A stretch of 64,000 bases of DNA from Comamonas suwonensis (GCF_012844455.2 NZ_JABBCQ020000002.1:310001-374000), one strand, 5' to 3'; positions 40,715 through 49,852 are shown, counted from the first letter of the stretch. A program made the numbers and translations. Notes: a model not told the origin generated them from the letters alone.

Positions 40715-41910
40715 CAGCGACCGCTACGCAACAGATGAGCTTCGCCCGTATCGCCCAGTTCCTGCCCTATGAGCAGGAGCTGGTTTCCATTCGCCGCCAT
40801 CTGCACCAGAACCCCGAGCTGGCTTTTGCCGAGCACGGCACCTCCGACTTCATCGCAGGCAAGCTCGCCGAATGGGGTTACGAGGTCACGCGCGGCATCG
40901 GCGGCACGGGCCTGGTCGGCACGCTGAGTCACGGCGATGGCAGCCGCCGCCTGGGCATTCGCGCCGATATGGATGCGCTGCCGATTCAGGAAGCCACGGG
41001 CGCCGAGCATGCCAGCCTCATCGCAGGCTGCATGCATGCCTGCGGCCACGACGGCCATATGACCATGCTGCTGGGCGCGGCCAAGTATCTGGCGCGCCAC
41101 CGCAACTTCAGCGGCACCTTGCACCTGATCTTTCAGCCCGCCGAAGAGCGCGGCTTTGACAGCGGTGCCAAGGCCATGGTGGAAGAAGGCCTGTTCGAGC
41201 GCTTCCCCTGCGATGCCGTCTATGCCATGCACAACCACCCGGGCTTGCCGCAAGGCCAGTTCGCGATGCGTAGCGGCTCCTTCATGGCCGCTGGTGACCG
41301 CGTGTTCGTAAAGATTGTCGGCGTGGGCGGCCATGCCGCCCGCCCGCACCTGGCGGTGGACCCGCTGGTGGCAGCGGCTGCCATCGTCACCAGCCTGCAA
41401 ACCGTGGTGGCACGCAATGTGGACCCGACCGAATCGGCGGTGGTCACCGTGGGCCGTCTGCGCTCGGGCGATGCGCTGAACGTCATTCCGGCCGATGCCG
41501 AGATTGGCATCAGCGTGCGTTCCCACTCACCTGCCGTACGCATTCTGCTCAAAGCACGTATTACCGAACTCATCACCTGCATTGCTCAGGGGCACGGTGC
41601 ACGGGCGGAAATCAACTATGTGGAAGGCTACCCGGCACTGGCCAACAATGCGCAGGCCGTAGAGCTTGCGGCGCAGGTGGCCACGGACCTGGTGGGTGCC
41701 GAGGCGGTAGATACAGCCTTTCCCCAGCTCATGGGTAGCGAAGACTTTGCCTACATGCTGCAGCGCTGCCCCGGCGCACTGGTGCGTCTTGGCAACGGCC
41801 CCTCGGACGGCGGGCGCAGCCTGCACAACCCGAAATACGACTTCAACGACGCCAACCTGCCCTATGGCGCAGCGTTCTGGAGCCAGCTGGCCGAGCGCTT
41901 TCTGCGCTGA
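40711..41910 (+). CDS. M20-family metal amidohydrolase (hippurate hydrolase / aminoacylase type)
   Basis: 399 residues. Metal-binding motifs are intact: GIRADMDALPIQE, CMHACGHDGHMTMLLGAAKY and the catalytic EE in IFQPAEERGFDSGAK, plus MHNHPGLPQG and the closing NPKYDFNDANLPYG. Such enzymes release amino acids from N-acyl or N-benzoyl conjugates. It overlaps the stop of the Bug gene by four bases. Together they look like a module for recognising and hydrolysing an N-acylated amino acid, under the LysR gene at 38713. Substrate cannot be fixed from sequence. Confidence 0.9.
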   Translation: MTATATQQMSFARIAQFLPYEQELVSIRRHLHQNPELAFAEHGTSDFIAGKLAEWGYEVTRGIGGTGLVGTLSHGDGSRRLGIRADMDALPIQEATGAEHASLIAGCMHACGHDGHMTMLLGAAKYLARHRNFSGTLHLIFQPAEERGFDSGAKAMVEEGLFERFPCDAVYAMHNHPGLPQGQFAMRSGSFMAAGDRVFVKIVGVGGHAARPHLAVDPLVAAAAIVTSLQTVVARNVDPTESAVVTVGRLRSGDALNVIPADAEIGISVRSHSPAVRILLKARITELITCIAQGHGARAEINYVEGYPALANNAQAVELAAQVATDLVGAEAVDTAFPQLMGSEDFAYMLQRCPGALVRLGNGPSDGGRSLHNPKYDFNDANLPYGAAFWSQLAERFLR

Positions 41911-41987
41911 AAAAAGCGCTGGCCACGGTCCCGCATTTTTTTGTGCAGATCATGTGCCAGCGCTAAATTGCTCAATCCATCACACCA

Positions 41988-42236
41988 TCAATAGCCGCGT
42001 TGCTCACGCTCATACGCACGCTGCGTTTTCACATATAGCTGCTCGACCTGCTCGCGCGCCCAGGGCGTTTTACGCAAGAACTTCAGGCTGGACGCAACAC
42101 TGGGGTCTTGATTGAAGCAGCGTATTTGCACGCGGCGGCCCAGCTCGCTCCAGCCGTAGTAGTCCACCAGATCGGAGACGATGCGCTCCAGCGTCAAGCC
42201 ATGCAGCGGGTTGTGCGGTTGTTCTTGGGAAGTCAT
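41988..42236 (-). CDS. VF530 family protein (DUF2132)
   Basis: 82 residues from 42236 ([20 protein letters not shown]). The whole protein matches the small VF530 fold: [40 protein letters not shown] and [14 protein letters not shown]. The family was solved structurally and suggested to bind DNA from its shape; its biological role is unknown. Convergent with the M20 gene and transcribed alone. Confidence 0.88.
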   Translation of the reverse strand: MTSQEQPHNPLHGLTLERIVSDLVDYYGWSELGRRVQIRCFNQDPSVASSLKFLRKTPWAREQVEQLYVKTQRAYEREQRGY

Positions 42237-42492
42237 GTGCGCATTGTCGAGGATTCGCCTGGATAAGGTCACACAAGGGGAAAGACCAAACAAGCACAAG
42301 CCGCCTCCCCAGTCTTCTGAGACAACAGGGAACTAGATTACGCCATGCCGATGGCATGGCCTTGCCCTTTCATATGCGCCGACGAGAGATCACACTTTTG
42401 AGCAGTGCACCGGCCTTGCCAGACAGCGCAACAAAAAACGCAGCAAAAGCGCGTTGTATCGAAGGCTCTGATTGAATGTGAAGGAGCGCAAG

Positions 42493-42837
42493 ATGTCCCA
42501 TGAACAGCAGGTACCCGAAACAAAGGGTGTGACAGTGAAGTTGCTTTCAACCGTCGACCTTGGCCCCGAGATCGACGGCATGGCAGGGCGCCAGCTCCGC
42601 ATGCGCCTGGTGACCATAGCGCCAGGAGGCGTCTTTGGCCCGGTTCACAACCACAAGGACAGACCCGGCACGGTCTTTATCCTTGAAGGCACGATCACCG
42701 ACCATCGAAATGGCGTAGCGACGAACTACGGACCTGGAGTGGGCTGGCCCGAGGACCGAAACACCACGCACTGGCTCGAAAACCGGGGCTCAAGCACCGC
42801 GGTGGAGATCTCGGTCGATATCGTCAGGCAAGGCTGA
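42493..42837 (+). CDS. Small cupin-domain protein
   Basis: 114 residues from ATG 42493 (MSHEQQVPETKGVTVKLLST), with AAGGAG 6 bases upstream. Single cupin: motif 1 HNHKDRPGTVFILEGTITDH (His/His/Glu type metal ligands) and motif 2 around WPEDRNTTHWLENRG. Probably binds a metal; substrate unknown. Adjacent and convergent to a quinol-monooxygenase-like gene. Some small cupins of this kind accompany aromatic degradation genes such as the nearby mobA, but this is only a context hint. Confidence 0.8.
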   Translation: MSHEQQVPETKGVTVKLLSTVDLGPEIDGMAGRQLRMRLVTIAPGGVFGPVHNHKDRPGTVFILEGTITDHRNGVATNYGPGVGWPEDRNTTHWLENRGSSTAVEISVDIVRQG

Positions 42838-42855
42838 GCGGGGCCACCTATTGAC

Positions 42856-43155
42856 TCAGGTTACGCGCGGCTGACCGACCTCATACACCCGCAAATCTCT
42901 GTCGCCAATCTCCAGAGCAGGCCACGCAGCACGCCAAGTCTGGATATGGGCCGATGCGAAATGCGCATCCAGCGCAGCCTGGTCGCTCCACAACTCTTTG
43001 ACATGAATGAGTCCTGGCACAAATACATCTTCCGCATAGCCATACTCAAGGCATCCCACCTCTGCGCGGGATGCTTGTGCCATGGCCAGCATGGCCGGTC
43101 TGGCGCGTTCAAGATTTTCGGGCGGCAGTCGCACCGTCCCCACGATCAGCAACAT
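42856..43155 (-). CDS. Antibiotic biosynthesis monooxygenase (ABM) domain protein
   Basis: 99 residues with AGAGG before the start. Dimeric ferredoxin-like ABM fold: MLLIVGTVRLPPENLERARP, then EVGCLEYGYAEDV and HVKELWSDQAALDAHFASAH, as in YgiN-type quinol monooxygenases. These cofactor-less enzymes oxidise quinols or protect against them. It is on the same strand as, and downstream of, mobA but separated from it by the mobA terminator. Confidence 0.85.
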   Translation of the reverse strand: MLLIVGTVRLPPENLERARPAMLAMAQASRAEVGCLEYGYAEDVFVPGLIHVKELWSDQAALDAHFASAHIQTWRAAWPALEIGDRDLRVYEVGQPRVT

Positions 43156-43223
43156 GATTTACCTCTACAAAGCAAGCTGACTGGAAAAGACCCACTGCAA
43201 ATATCGTAGCAAACAGCGCCATG

Positions 43224-43247
43224 AAAAAGGAGGGCTAGCCCTCCTTT
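43224..43247 (-). terminator. Terminator after mobA
   Basis: A 22-base perfect palindrome, AAAGGAGGGCT / AGCCCTCCTTT (43226-43247); on the minus strand it ends in TTTTT. It lies 28 bases after the mobA stop. Confidence 0.88.
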
Positions 43248-43275
43248 CAGTCCCATCCACGGGGGATCCATTCCA

Positions 43276-45195
43276 TCACGCAAGCATAAAGGCCTCAAAG
43301 TACGCGCTCAGCGCGGCGTGATCGCCCAAGGGCAGAACCTGGGCCACATACTGGTCAGGCCGCACGATGACCAGCGCGCCATGCTGACGGTCCACGCCGC
43401 GCATGTCATAGATGTCCTGACCTGCACTCTTTAAATCAGGGCTGAAGACTTTTTCATAGTCAAGCAGACCCAGCTGGCCCTTGCTTGGCAATAGCAGCGC
43501 GGGCAGCTTCTCCAGCGCCACATCGGTATAAGCCTGCGGGAAAATAGCGCGCACATCGAAGATGCTGTCCATGTCCTGCCCTGCTGGCGTGAAGCGGCAC
43601 AGGGGCGATGCAGGATCGGTCTCCAGATAGCGGCACAGCGCCAACAGACCGGATTCAGGTTGATCCAGATCCGCCTGACCTGCAAACGCATACAGACGCC
43701 AGCGACCATCAGCCTTGCCGCAGTGACCCAGATGCACAGGCTTGGCATCCGACACGCGCACTACAGGCGCTGAGTGAAAACGCATCCCCACCGTAAAGCC
43801 GGTAGCCAGCGCTTGGTTCGCAGCCTCGCCCGTCAGCACCGAGGGTGCGTAATGCGTTCCCACGCCTGCGGTAAAGCGGCCATGCTGCTCAAAATATTTC
43901 TGGAACTCTTTGGGGTCCACGCCACCCTCGCCGCCTTCCTTGGCGCGGTCGCTGAACATCTGGGCCCACTCGCGGTCAAAGTCAATCAGTTGCTGGGCAA
44001 CGACCTGACGCTCAGATGAGTAAGTGTGCAGCAGCTCAGGCACGCATTGCTTGCGCAGCACGGCGGCCAGCTTCCAGCCCAGATTGAAGGTGTCTTGCAT
44101 GGAGAAGTTCATGCCCTGCCCAGCCTTAGGGCTGTGGGTGTGGCAGGCATCGCCAGCGATAAACACATGAGGCAGCGGCGAATTTTCGGTGGCGACGGCA
44201 TCCGTCACATCGTCGTACTTGTCGCAGATGCGCTGGCCGATTTCATACACCGACCACCAGGGCACATTCTTCACATCCAGCTTGTAGGGGTGAATGACGC
44301 GCTGTGCGGTTTCAATCAACTGCTCCACCGTGATCTGACGATGGGCCACACGCTCGTCCACGCCCAGCTTGTCCATCTCGACATAAAAACGCACCAGATG
44401 GCCGCCTTCACGCGGAATGATGAGCACATTGCCGTGCTCGGACTGAATGGCAGCCTTGAAGCGAATGTCGGGGAAATCGGTAACCGCCAGAACGTCCATC
44501 ACACCCCATGCGTGGTTGGCCGAATCGCCCACCAGCTGGCGTCCCATGGCTCGGCGCACATTGCTGCGCGCACCATCGCAGCCCACCACATAGCGGGCCT
44601 GCACGGTTTCGATCTGCCCGGCGTGCTGTGGATCAACGCGCTCCAGCGTCACGGTGACGGGGTAATCGGCAGCGCTGTGGTCCACCTTCACATCCACCAC
44701 GCGGCGGGCGTAGTGAGGCTCCATCTTGCTGGGCGAATTGCGCATGCGCTCCAGATAGAAGTCATGAATACGTGCCTGATTCAGGATGACGTGCGGGTAC
44801 TCCGACAGACCATCTTCCGTGTCCTGCACACGGCCGTGGCGGGCGATGTTGCCGGGTGTCTTGTCATCAGGCTTCCAGAATGTGACATCGTTGATCCAGC
44901 AGGCTTCCTTGATCACCTGGTCCGCAAAGTCAAAAGCCTCGAACATCTCCATGGTGCGGCAGGCAATACCGTCGGCCTGGCCCAACTGCATGGGACCTTC
45001 CTTCTGCTCGACGATGCAGGTATGAATGTCCGGGAATGCCGCCAGCTGCGCGGCCAGCGTCAGGCCTGCAGGACCACAACCCACGATGAGGACATCCACC
45101 TTGGCGGGTACGGTTTCGGTATGGGCATGTGCCAGTGGAGAGGCCTCAGCGACCAGCGGGCTGCCGGGACGAAAACCATTGAGATGAAATTGCAT
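43276..45195 (-). CDS. mobA: 3-hydroxybenzoate 4-monooxygenase
   Basis: 639 residues from 45195 (MQFHLNGFRPGSPLVAEASP), with AGAGG 6 bases upstream. This start and length agree with MobA of Comamonas testosteroni as I remember it; an in-frame ATG 60 bases earlier lies next to the operators and lacks a ribosome site. Class A FAD hydroxylase: DVLIVGCGPAGLTLAAQL, the VVGCDGARSNVRRAMG motif and GDACHTHSPKAGQGMNFSMQ, with a thioredoxin-like C-terminal domain (after about 470). Uses NADPH and oxygen to turn 3-hydroxybenzoate into protocatechuate. Ring-cleavage genes are not in the window. Divergent from the MarR gene. Confidence 0.93.
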   Translation of the reverse strand: MQFHLNGFRPGSPLVAEASPLAHAHTETVPAKVDVLIVGCGPAGLTLAAQLAAFPDIHTCIVEQKEGPMQLGQADGIACRTMEMFEAFDFADQVIKEACWINDVTFWKPDDKTPGNIARHGRVQDTEDGLSEYPHVILNQARIHDFYLERMRNSPSKMEPHYARRVVDVKVDHSAADYPVTVTLERVDPQHAGQIETVQARYVVGCDGARSNVRRAMGRQLVGDSANHAWGVMDVLAVTDFPDIRFKAAIQSEHGNVLIIPREGGHLVRFYVEMDKLGVDERVAHRQITVEQLIETAQRVIHPYKLDVKNVPWWSVYEIGQRICDKYDDVTDAVATENSPLPHVFIAGDACHTHSPKAGQGMNFSMQDTFNLGWKLAAVLRKQCVPELLHTYSSERQVVAQQLIDFDREWAQMFSDRAKEGGEGGVDPKEFQKYFEQHGRFTAGVGTHYAPSVLTGEAANQALATGFTVGMRFHSAPVVRVSDAKPVHLGHCGKADGRWRLYAFAGQADLDQPESGLLALCRYLETDPASPLCRFTPAGQDMDSIFDVRAIFPQAYTDVALEKLPALLLPSKGQLGLLDYEKVFSPDLKSAGQDIYDMRGVDRQHGALVIVRPDQYVAQVLPLGDHAALSAYFEAFMLA

Positions 45196-45263
45196 GAAGG
45201 CCTCTAGTGCGTCAGGTGAATCTTGTGCGGAAAGCGCTGGCGGACTGCTTTCCATTATCTTAG

Positions 45264-45303
45264 ATATGCATGCATATAGTATGCATACACACCAGATGTA
45301 TGC
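45264..45303. promoter_or_regulatory. MarR (MobR) operator region
   Basis: Perfect palindromes ATATGCATGCATAT (45264-45277) and GTATGCATAC (45279-45288), with a further half-site TGTATGC at about 45298. They lie between divergent mobA and mobR, about 70 bases from the mobA start and 60 from the mobR start, where a MarR repressor would block both promoters. Confidence 0.75.
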
Positions 45304-45349
45304 AGCGTATTATCTGTACATCAAAACGCAAACAAAATAAGGGTTAACC

Positions 45350-45877
45350 ATGAATCAAGCAGACTCTCGGGAGACGGTTACCATCCGTGACAACAACCAA
45401 CCCGTCTTCCCTCGACTGGAGGTTGAGACCTTTCCCGGCCATGGCATTCGCCGCTTGCAACAAGTGGCTGTGGCCATGTTTACGCAGGCCACCGATGCAT
45501 GGGGCATCACGCCTCTGCAATTTGCTGTGCTGCAAAAACTGGTGCACCTGCCAGGCATTGATCAGCGCACGCTGAGTGTGGAAGTGGGCTTTGACAAAGC
45601 CACTATTGGCGGCGTCATCGACCGCCTGGAAGTACGCGGCCTTTTGCAGCGCCAGCAAACCGCCAAAGACCGCCGGGTGCGCCTGCTCTCGCTCACCGCT
45701 GATGGAGAAGCCCTGCTGACCAGCGCTGGCCCAGCCGTGCTGCAAGCCCAGCAGCGCATGCTGGACCCACTGAGCGACGAAGAACGGGAGACTTTTGCGC
45801 AGCTGATGCGCAAAGTGATTGAACACCATGAGCAGGGCGGGCCAGAGGCCAACACAGCGGCTCGTGATGTAGCCTGA
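45350..45877 (+). CDS. mobR: MarR-family regulator MobR
   Basis: 175 residues. Winged helix at about 50-115 (WGITPLQFAVLQKLVHLPGI, then TIGGVIDRLEVRGLLQRQQT and DRRVRLLSLTADGEALL), flanked by helices for dimerisation. Divergent from mobA with palindromes between, the same arrangement as the C. testosteroni mobRA pair, in which MobR represses mobA and 3-hydroxybenzoate releases it (from memory). The symbol is assigned on context and partner identity. Confidence 0.85.
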   Translation: MNQADSRETVTIRDNNQPVFPRLEVETFPGHGIRRLQQVAVAMFTQATDAWGITPLQFAVLQKLVHLPGIDQRTLSVEVGFDKATIGGVIDRLEVRGLLQRQQTAKDRRVRLLSLTADGEALLTSAGPAVLQAQQRMLDPLSDEERETFAQLMRKVIEHHEQGGPEANTAARDVA

Positions 45878-46016
45878 GCACCATGCCCACCAGAGATCCA
45901 GCGCGAAGGCATTGACAGACTGTGCTACGCCGAAGGTCTAGGTAACGCCAGAAACCATTAACAATGGCGATAAAGGCGGCCTCCTGCAGGCGATCTCCGA
46001 TCCACATTCTGCGCGC

Positions 46017-46060
46017 GCCAAAGGGCTGCCCACAGGCAGCCCTTTGGCATTTTCTCTTTT
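46017..46060 (+). terminator. Strong terminator downstream of mobR
   Basis: Perfect 14-base stem GCCAAAGGGCTGCC (46017-46030), loop CACA, GGCAGCCCTTTGGC (46035-46048), then ATTTTCTCTTTT on the plus strand. The 140 bases between mobR and the hairpin hold no convincing gene. Confidence 0.9.
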
Positions 46061-46075
46061 GTTTCTCGTCCCACA

Positions 46076-46951
46076 TCAAACCGGTTTGCGCCCGGCTCGC
46101 ATCTCCGCGGCAATGCTTTGCAGCACGTCAGGCAAATCGATCACGCTGCGCACCACGTAATGCGCCCCTGCTTTTTTAAGCTTGGCCTCGGCAGAAGCCA
46201 CGCGGGCGTTGACCTCATCCTCTGGCGCATTGGCAAATTCCTGCAGGCTATAGCCCACTTCGTTGCCCGACAGGCTAAGCCCCACGGTCCACATGCCGGC
46301 ATTCAGGCCTTCCGCAATTCCAGGAACGGTGTCGTCCACCTTCACACAGGCACGCACATCGCTGACGGCCAGAGCCAGCACATTGGACAGCGCCATATAT
46401 GGGCCGGGGCGGCCACCAGCTTCCAGTTCATCGCCAGCCACCACATAGTCGGGCTGCACACCGGCTGCTGCGGCCTGCGGCAACAACTGGTTGAGAACTT
46501 CACGCGGATAGCCGGAGCAGGAGCCAATCTTCAGTCCCTGATCGCGCAGCCATTGCAGGGTCTGCACCGCGCCGTCGATAGGCGCAGAAAACTCGCCCAC
46601 CTTGGCAATCTGCATGGGCATGAAGCGGGCGTAGATGGCATCCACATCCTCATTGCCCGGGCTGTGGCCAAAGCGGGTCTGCCACTGGGCGGCAATACTC
46701 TCGTCCTGCAGCAACTGGTAGATATGGTCCCATTTGGACAGCCCCATAGGCCCGCGCGCCTGCGCCAGCGTGATGGAGACACCGAAGCTGGCAAAGGCTT
46801 CCACAAAAATCTGTGTGGGCGCAAGCGAGCCAAAGTCCACCAGCGTGCCGGCCCAGTCAAAGATGACGGCTTGCAGCGGCGACAGGTCGCCAGTGGCGGT
46901 AGTGGAGGCCTTGGAAACGGCTTGCTCTTCGGTATGGGTGGTGGTGTTCAT
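46076..46951 (-). CDS. phnX: Phosphonoacetaldehyde hydrolase
   Basis: 291 residues from 46951 (MNTTTHTEEQAVSK). HAD-family enzyme: catalytic Asp motif VIFDWAGTLVDFGSLAP (about 28-44), the cap-domain Lys region ARGPMGLSKWDHIYQLL (Schiff-base lysine in PhnX), GSCSGYPREVLNQLLP and VKVDDTVPGIAEGLNAGMW. Cleaves phosphonoacetaldehyde to acetaldehyde and phosphate. Last gene of the phosphonate run, 16 bases after the alcohol dehydrogenase. The extended N-terminus (about 25 residues, Thr/Ser-rich) is longer than usual; a later start is possible. Confidence 0.94.
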   Translation of the reverse strand: MNTTTHTEEQAVSKASTTATGDLSPLQAVIFDWAGTLVDFGSLAPTQIFVEAFASFGVSITLAQARGPMGLSKWDHIYQLLQDESIAAQWQTRFGHSPGNEDVDAIYARFMPMQIAKVGEFSAPIDGAVQTLQWLRDQGLKIGSCSGYPREVLNQLLPQAAAAGVQPDYVVAGDELEAGGRPGPYMALSNVLALAVSDVRACVKVDDTVPGIAEGLNAGMWTVGLSLSGNEVGYSLQEFANAPEDEVNARVASAEAKLKKAGAHYVVRSVIDLPDVLQSIAAEMRAGRKPV

Positions 46952-46967
46952 GATCAAACCTGGGCTT

Positions 46968-48059
46968 TCAAATTGAAATACTGCGAATAAAGTTACGACC
47001 GCGCGGGCCGCTGGCGGCCTTGGTCACCATGGTCTGCCAGTCAGCGGAGGCGATGCCGTAATGCGCGGGGTCCGTCGCCACACCCAGCTGCTGCAAAAAC
47101 TGCTGCAGGCGCTGCACGGCAACGGCAGGTGCCATGGCATCAAAGATGGAGAGCAGCGCGGCGTCCGCCACGGCATCTGCGCCCAGCGCCATCTCCAGCA
47201 CCAGTGGCAAGCTGAATGAGCAGGCAAGACCATGCGGCACGCCATGCTGCAGCGTGATGTCGTACGACAGCGAATGCGCCAGCGCCGTCTTGGTATTGGA
47301 AAAAGCCAGCCCGGCCAGCAGCGCGGCCTCAGCCATATCGCTGCGCAGTTGTGGGTTGTGCAAGTCCCGCATCAGCGCAGGCAATGTGGCCAGCGTGCGG
47401 CGGGCCGACTGCACGGCCAGCGCCATCGATATGGAGTTGCGGTTCACATTCCAGATGGACTCCAGTGCATGCGAGAGCGCATCCAGCCCAGAGGCCAGCG
47501 TCGCGCCCGCCGGCAGGCTGAGCATCAAGTCGGCATCAATCACCGCCGCCTCGGGCCAGGTGCAATGCTGGTGCAGCGAGTACTTCTGCCCCCCCGCCTG
47601 ATCCCAGATCGTGGCCCAGGGCGTCACTTCGCTCCCCGTGCCTGCCGTGGTGGGAATGGCAATCAAATGCTTGTGTGGCGCTGGTGGCAATTGCGCTCCC
47701 TGCTTCAAAATCGAGAGCAAATCCGAGAATTGCCCGGAGTCTGTGGCGCACAGCAAGGCCTTGGCTGAGTCAATGACGCTGCCGCCGCCCAGTGCCACGA
47801 TAACGGGCACCTCGGCATGATCGCGCTGCACCATCTCGTACAAAGGAGCCAGCCATTGCACATCGGGGTTGGGCGCAATGCTGTCGATCACGCCGCGCAG
47901 CTGACTGCACAGAAGGGCACGCACACGCTGCACCAGCCCCAGGCCATCGGCCTCGGGAAAAGTGACCAGCAGGCAGCTGCGGCCAGCCAGCAAGGCAGGC
48001 AGTTGGCTCAGGCTGTTGCGGCCCACATGGGTGTGCACGGGGTTGTGATAGGTCCACAC
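46968..48059 (-). CDS. Iron-containing alcohol dehydrogenase, phosphonoacetaldehyde reductase-like
   Basis: 363 residues with a GTG start at 48059 (MWTYHNPVHTHVGRNSL), AAGG 8 bases upstream. Group III metal-dependent dehydrogenase: NAD site ALGGGSVIDSAKAL, TAGTGSEVTPWATI, and iron ligands in ALSHALESIWN and QHGVPHGLACSFSLP. Very similar proteins are annotated as phosphonoacetaldehyde reductase (PhpC-like), which in biosynthesis makes 2-hydroxyethylphosphonate. Here, beside phnX and an importer and with no phnW, the reverse reaction, oxidation of 2-hydroxyethylphosphonate, is a reasonable idea but unproven. Disposal of the acetaldehyde made by PhnX is an alternative. Confidence 0.85.
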   Translation of the reverse strand: MWTYHNPVHTHVGRNSLSQLPALLAGRSCLLVTFPEADGLGLVQRVRALLCSQLRGVIDSIAPNPDVQWLAPLYEMVQRDHAEVPVIVALGGGSVIDSAKALLCATDSGQFSDLLSILKQGAQLPPAPHKHLIAIPTTAGTGSEVTPWATIWDQAGGQKYSLHQHCTWPEAAVIDADLMLSLPAGATLASGLDALSHALESIWNVNRNSISMALAVQSARRTLATLPALMRDLHNPQLRSDMAEAALLAGLAFSNTKTALAHSLSYDITLQHGVPHGLACSFSLPLVLEMALGADAVADAALLSIFDAMAPAVAVQRLQQFLQQLGVATDPAHYGIASADWQTMVTKAASGPRGRNFIRSISI

Positions 48060-48110
48060 GAGAAGTACCTTTTGCGTTTTTTTGAGCGAAATCTACCCCT
48101 CACGCTTGTG

Positions 48111-48131
48111 TATCAAGCGCAAGCAGCTCAT
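48111..48131. repeat. Dispersed short repeat, copy 3
   Basis: TATCAAGCGCAAGCAGC followed by TCAT, in the 120-base gap between phnE and the alcohol dehydrogenase. Matches 929-950 and 9621-9641. Confidence 0.6.
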
Positions 48132-48179
48132 GTTTTGGGAGTGCTTAAGACAGCCGTGCGCAGTTGCACTGCCGCTGAA

Positions 48180-49019
48180 TCAGTGGCGCGTGCCCTGCTG
48201 AATGCGGCTGCGCAGCCAGTTGGAGACCATGTCGGCGGCAATCACCATTACCGTGATGACGATGATGCAGGTCGCCGTTTCTTGATAGCGAAAGAGCTTG
48301 AGGCTGCTGACCAGCTCAAAACCCAGACCACCCGCGCCCACCATGCCCAGCACGGTGGCTGAACGCAGATTGACTTCGAAGCGGTAGAGCACCACGGCAA
48401 TCCACGCGGTGATCACCTGCGGCACCACGCCAAAGGCAATGATCTGCAACTGCGTGGCACCGGCACTGCGCAGGGCTTGCAGCGGGCCTTCGTCGATTTC
48501 CTCGATCGCCTCGGCGAAGAACTTGGCCAGCATGCCCATGCCGTGCAGGGCCAGCGCCAGCACACCGGGGAAAGGTCCAAGGCCCACAGCCGAGACAAAG
48601 ACCAGCGCCAGAATCAGCTCGTTGATGCTGCGCACCACGTTGAGAAACTGCCGCGTGATGCGACGCAGCCAGTGCCAGCTGTGCAAATTGCTGGCCGCGA
48701 TAAAGGACAGAGGCAGCGCCAGAATCACGCTCAGCAACGTACCCCAGACGGCAATCTGAATCGTCTCCAGCGCCGGTGCCCACAGGCGCGGCAACATACT
48801 CCAGTCCGGTGGCACAGAGCGCGAGAAAAAGTCGCCAATCTGCGGCATGCCGCCCGCCAGCTCGCCCCAGCTCATCTGTGCGCCCTCTGCGCTCCAGTGC
48901 AGAACCCAGACAATCGCCAGAGCCAGCCCTGCATACCCCAGCCAGCCGCTGATACCTGCGGGGCGTGCCGCCGTCCATTGCCAGCGATCCGGCGTGTTTT
49001 TCAAGCTGGGACTGTTCAT
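48180..49019 (-). CDS. phnE: Phosphonate ABC transporter permease
   Basis: 279 residues from 49019 (MNSPSLKNTPDRWQWTAARP). Six membrane helices; the EAA-like loop for contact with the ATPase reads LALHGMGMLAKFFAEAIEEI. GMVGAGGLGFELVSSLKLF near the end is characteristic of PhnE. The ATG overlaps the phnC TGA by four bases. Imports phosphonates with PhnC and PhnD. Confidence 0.94.
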   Translation of the reverse strand: MNSPSLKNTPDRWQWTAARPAGISGWLGYAGLALAIVWVLHWSAEGAQMSWGELAGGMPQIGDFFSRSVPPDWSMLPRLWAPALETIQIAVWGTLLSVILALPLSFIAASNLHSWHWLRRITRQFLNVVRSINELILALVFVSAVGLGPFPGVLALALHGMGMLAKFFAEAIEEIDEGPLQALRSAGATQLQIIAFGVVPQVITAWIAVVLYRFEVNLRSATVLGMVGAGGLGFELVSSLKLFRYQETATCIIVITVMVIAADMVSNWLRSRIQQGTRH

Positions 49020-49852
49020 TGCAAACCTCTTGCAGTGGCTACGGCAGACATGGGCTTGGGCAACCATGCGCCTGGCGCGGTCAGCACCATGCCCGGCTCT
49101 GCTTGTGCCTGCGGCGGGTGCGGCATATCGGTGCTGTAGATAGCGTTGAGCGCATCTTCATTGAGTAGCTCAGGCGCTCCATCAAACACCATGCGCCCTT
49201 GCGACAGACCGACGATGCGATCGCCAAACTCCTTGGCGTAATCAACCTGATGCAGATTGCAGACCACGGCAATGCCCAGCTCACGCGTGGCCTCGCGCAG
49301 ATACTGCAGCACGCTGCGGGCGGTCTTGGGGTCCAGACTGGCGACGGGCTCGTCCGCCAGAATCACCTGCGGCTGCTGGGCCAGGGCCCGTGCTATGCCA
49401 ACGCGCTGCATCTGCCCGCCCGACAGCGCTTCGGTGCGCTCATCAGCCTTGTGGGCCAGGCCCACGCGCTGCAGGCATGCATCGGCCAGCGCGATATCGC
49501 TTTGCCTGAACAGCTGCAGCACCGATGCCAGCGTGCCCACCTGCCCCAGTCGCCCGGTCAGCACGTTCTTGCGCACCGACAGGCGCTGTACCAGGTTGTG
49601 GTGCTGAAACACCATGGCCACATGGCGGGCCAGTTCGCGGCGCGAATGCTTTTGCATCAGGTCAATGCCCCCCACCTGCAGCTGGCCGCTGTCAGGCTGG
49701 TTCAGGCCATTCATGCAGCGCAGCAAGGTGGACTTGCCTGCGCCGGACAAGCCCAGCATCACCACAAACTCACCCGCCTTCACATCCATGTCGATACCGT
49801 GCAGCACGTGGTTGCTGCCATAGCTCTTGCGCAGATTGCGGATGGTGATCAT
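49016..49852 (-). CDS. phnC: Phosphonate ABC transporter ATP-binding protein
   Basis: 278 residues. Walker A LGLSGAGKSTLLRCM, signature LSGGQMQRVGIARALAQQP, Walker B VILADEPVASLDP and the switch His in VVCNLHQVDYAKEFGD, all intact. Residues after about 235 form a short Ala/Pro-rich extension. Overlaps phnD and phnE by four bases on either side, so the three are translationally coupled. Confidence 0.95.
   Translation of the reverse strand: MITIRNLRKSYGSNHVLHGIDMDVKAGEFVVMLGLSGAGKSTLLRCMNGLNQPDSGQLQVGGIDLMQKHSRRELARHVAMVFQHHNLVQRLSVRKNVLTGRLGQVGTLASVLQLFRQSDIALADACLQRVGLAHKADERTEALSGGQMQRVGIARALAQQPQVILADEPVASLDPKTARSVLQYLREATRELGIAVVCNLHQVDYAKEFGDRIVGLSQGRMVFDGAPELLNEDALNAIYSTDMPHPPQAQAEPGMVLTAPGAWLPKPMSAVATARGLQ

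Noticed and set aside
41915-41964. AGCGCTGGC / GCCAGCGCT inverted repeat after the M20 gene
   Set aside because: The 32-base loop and T-run inside the loop make a terminator doubtful; not called.
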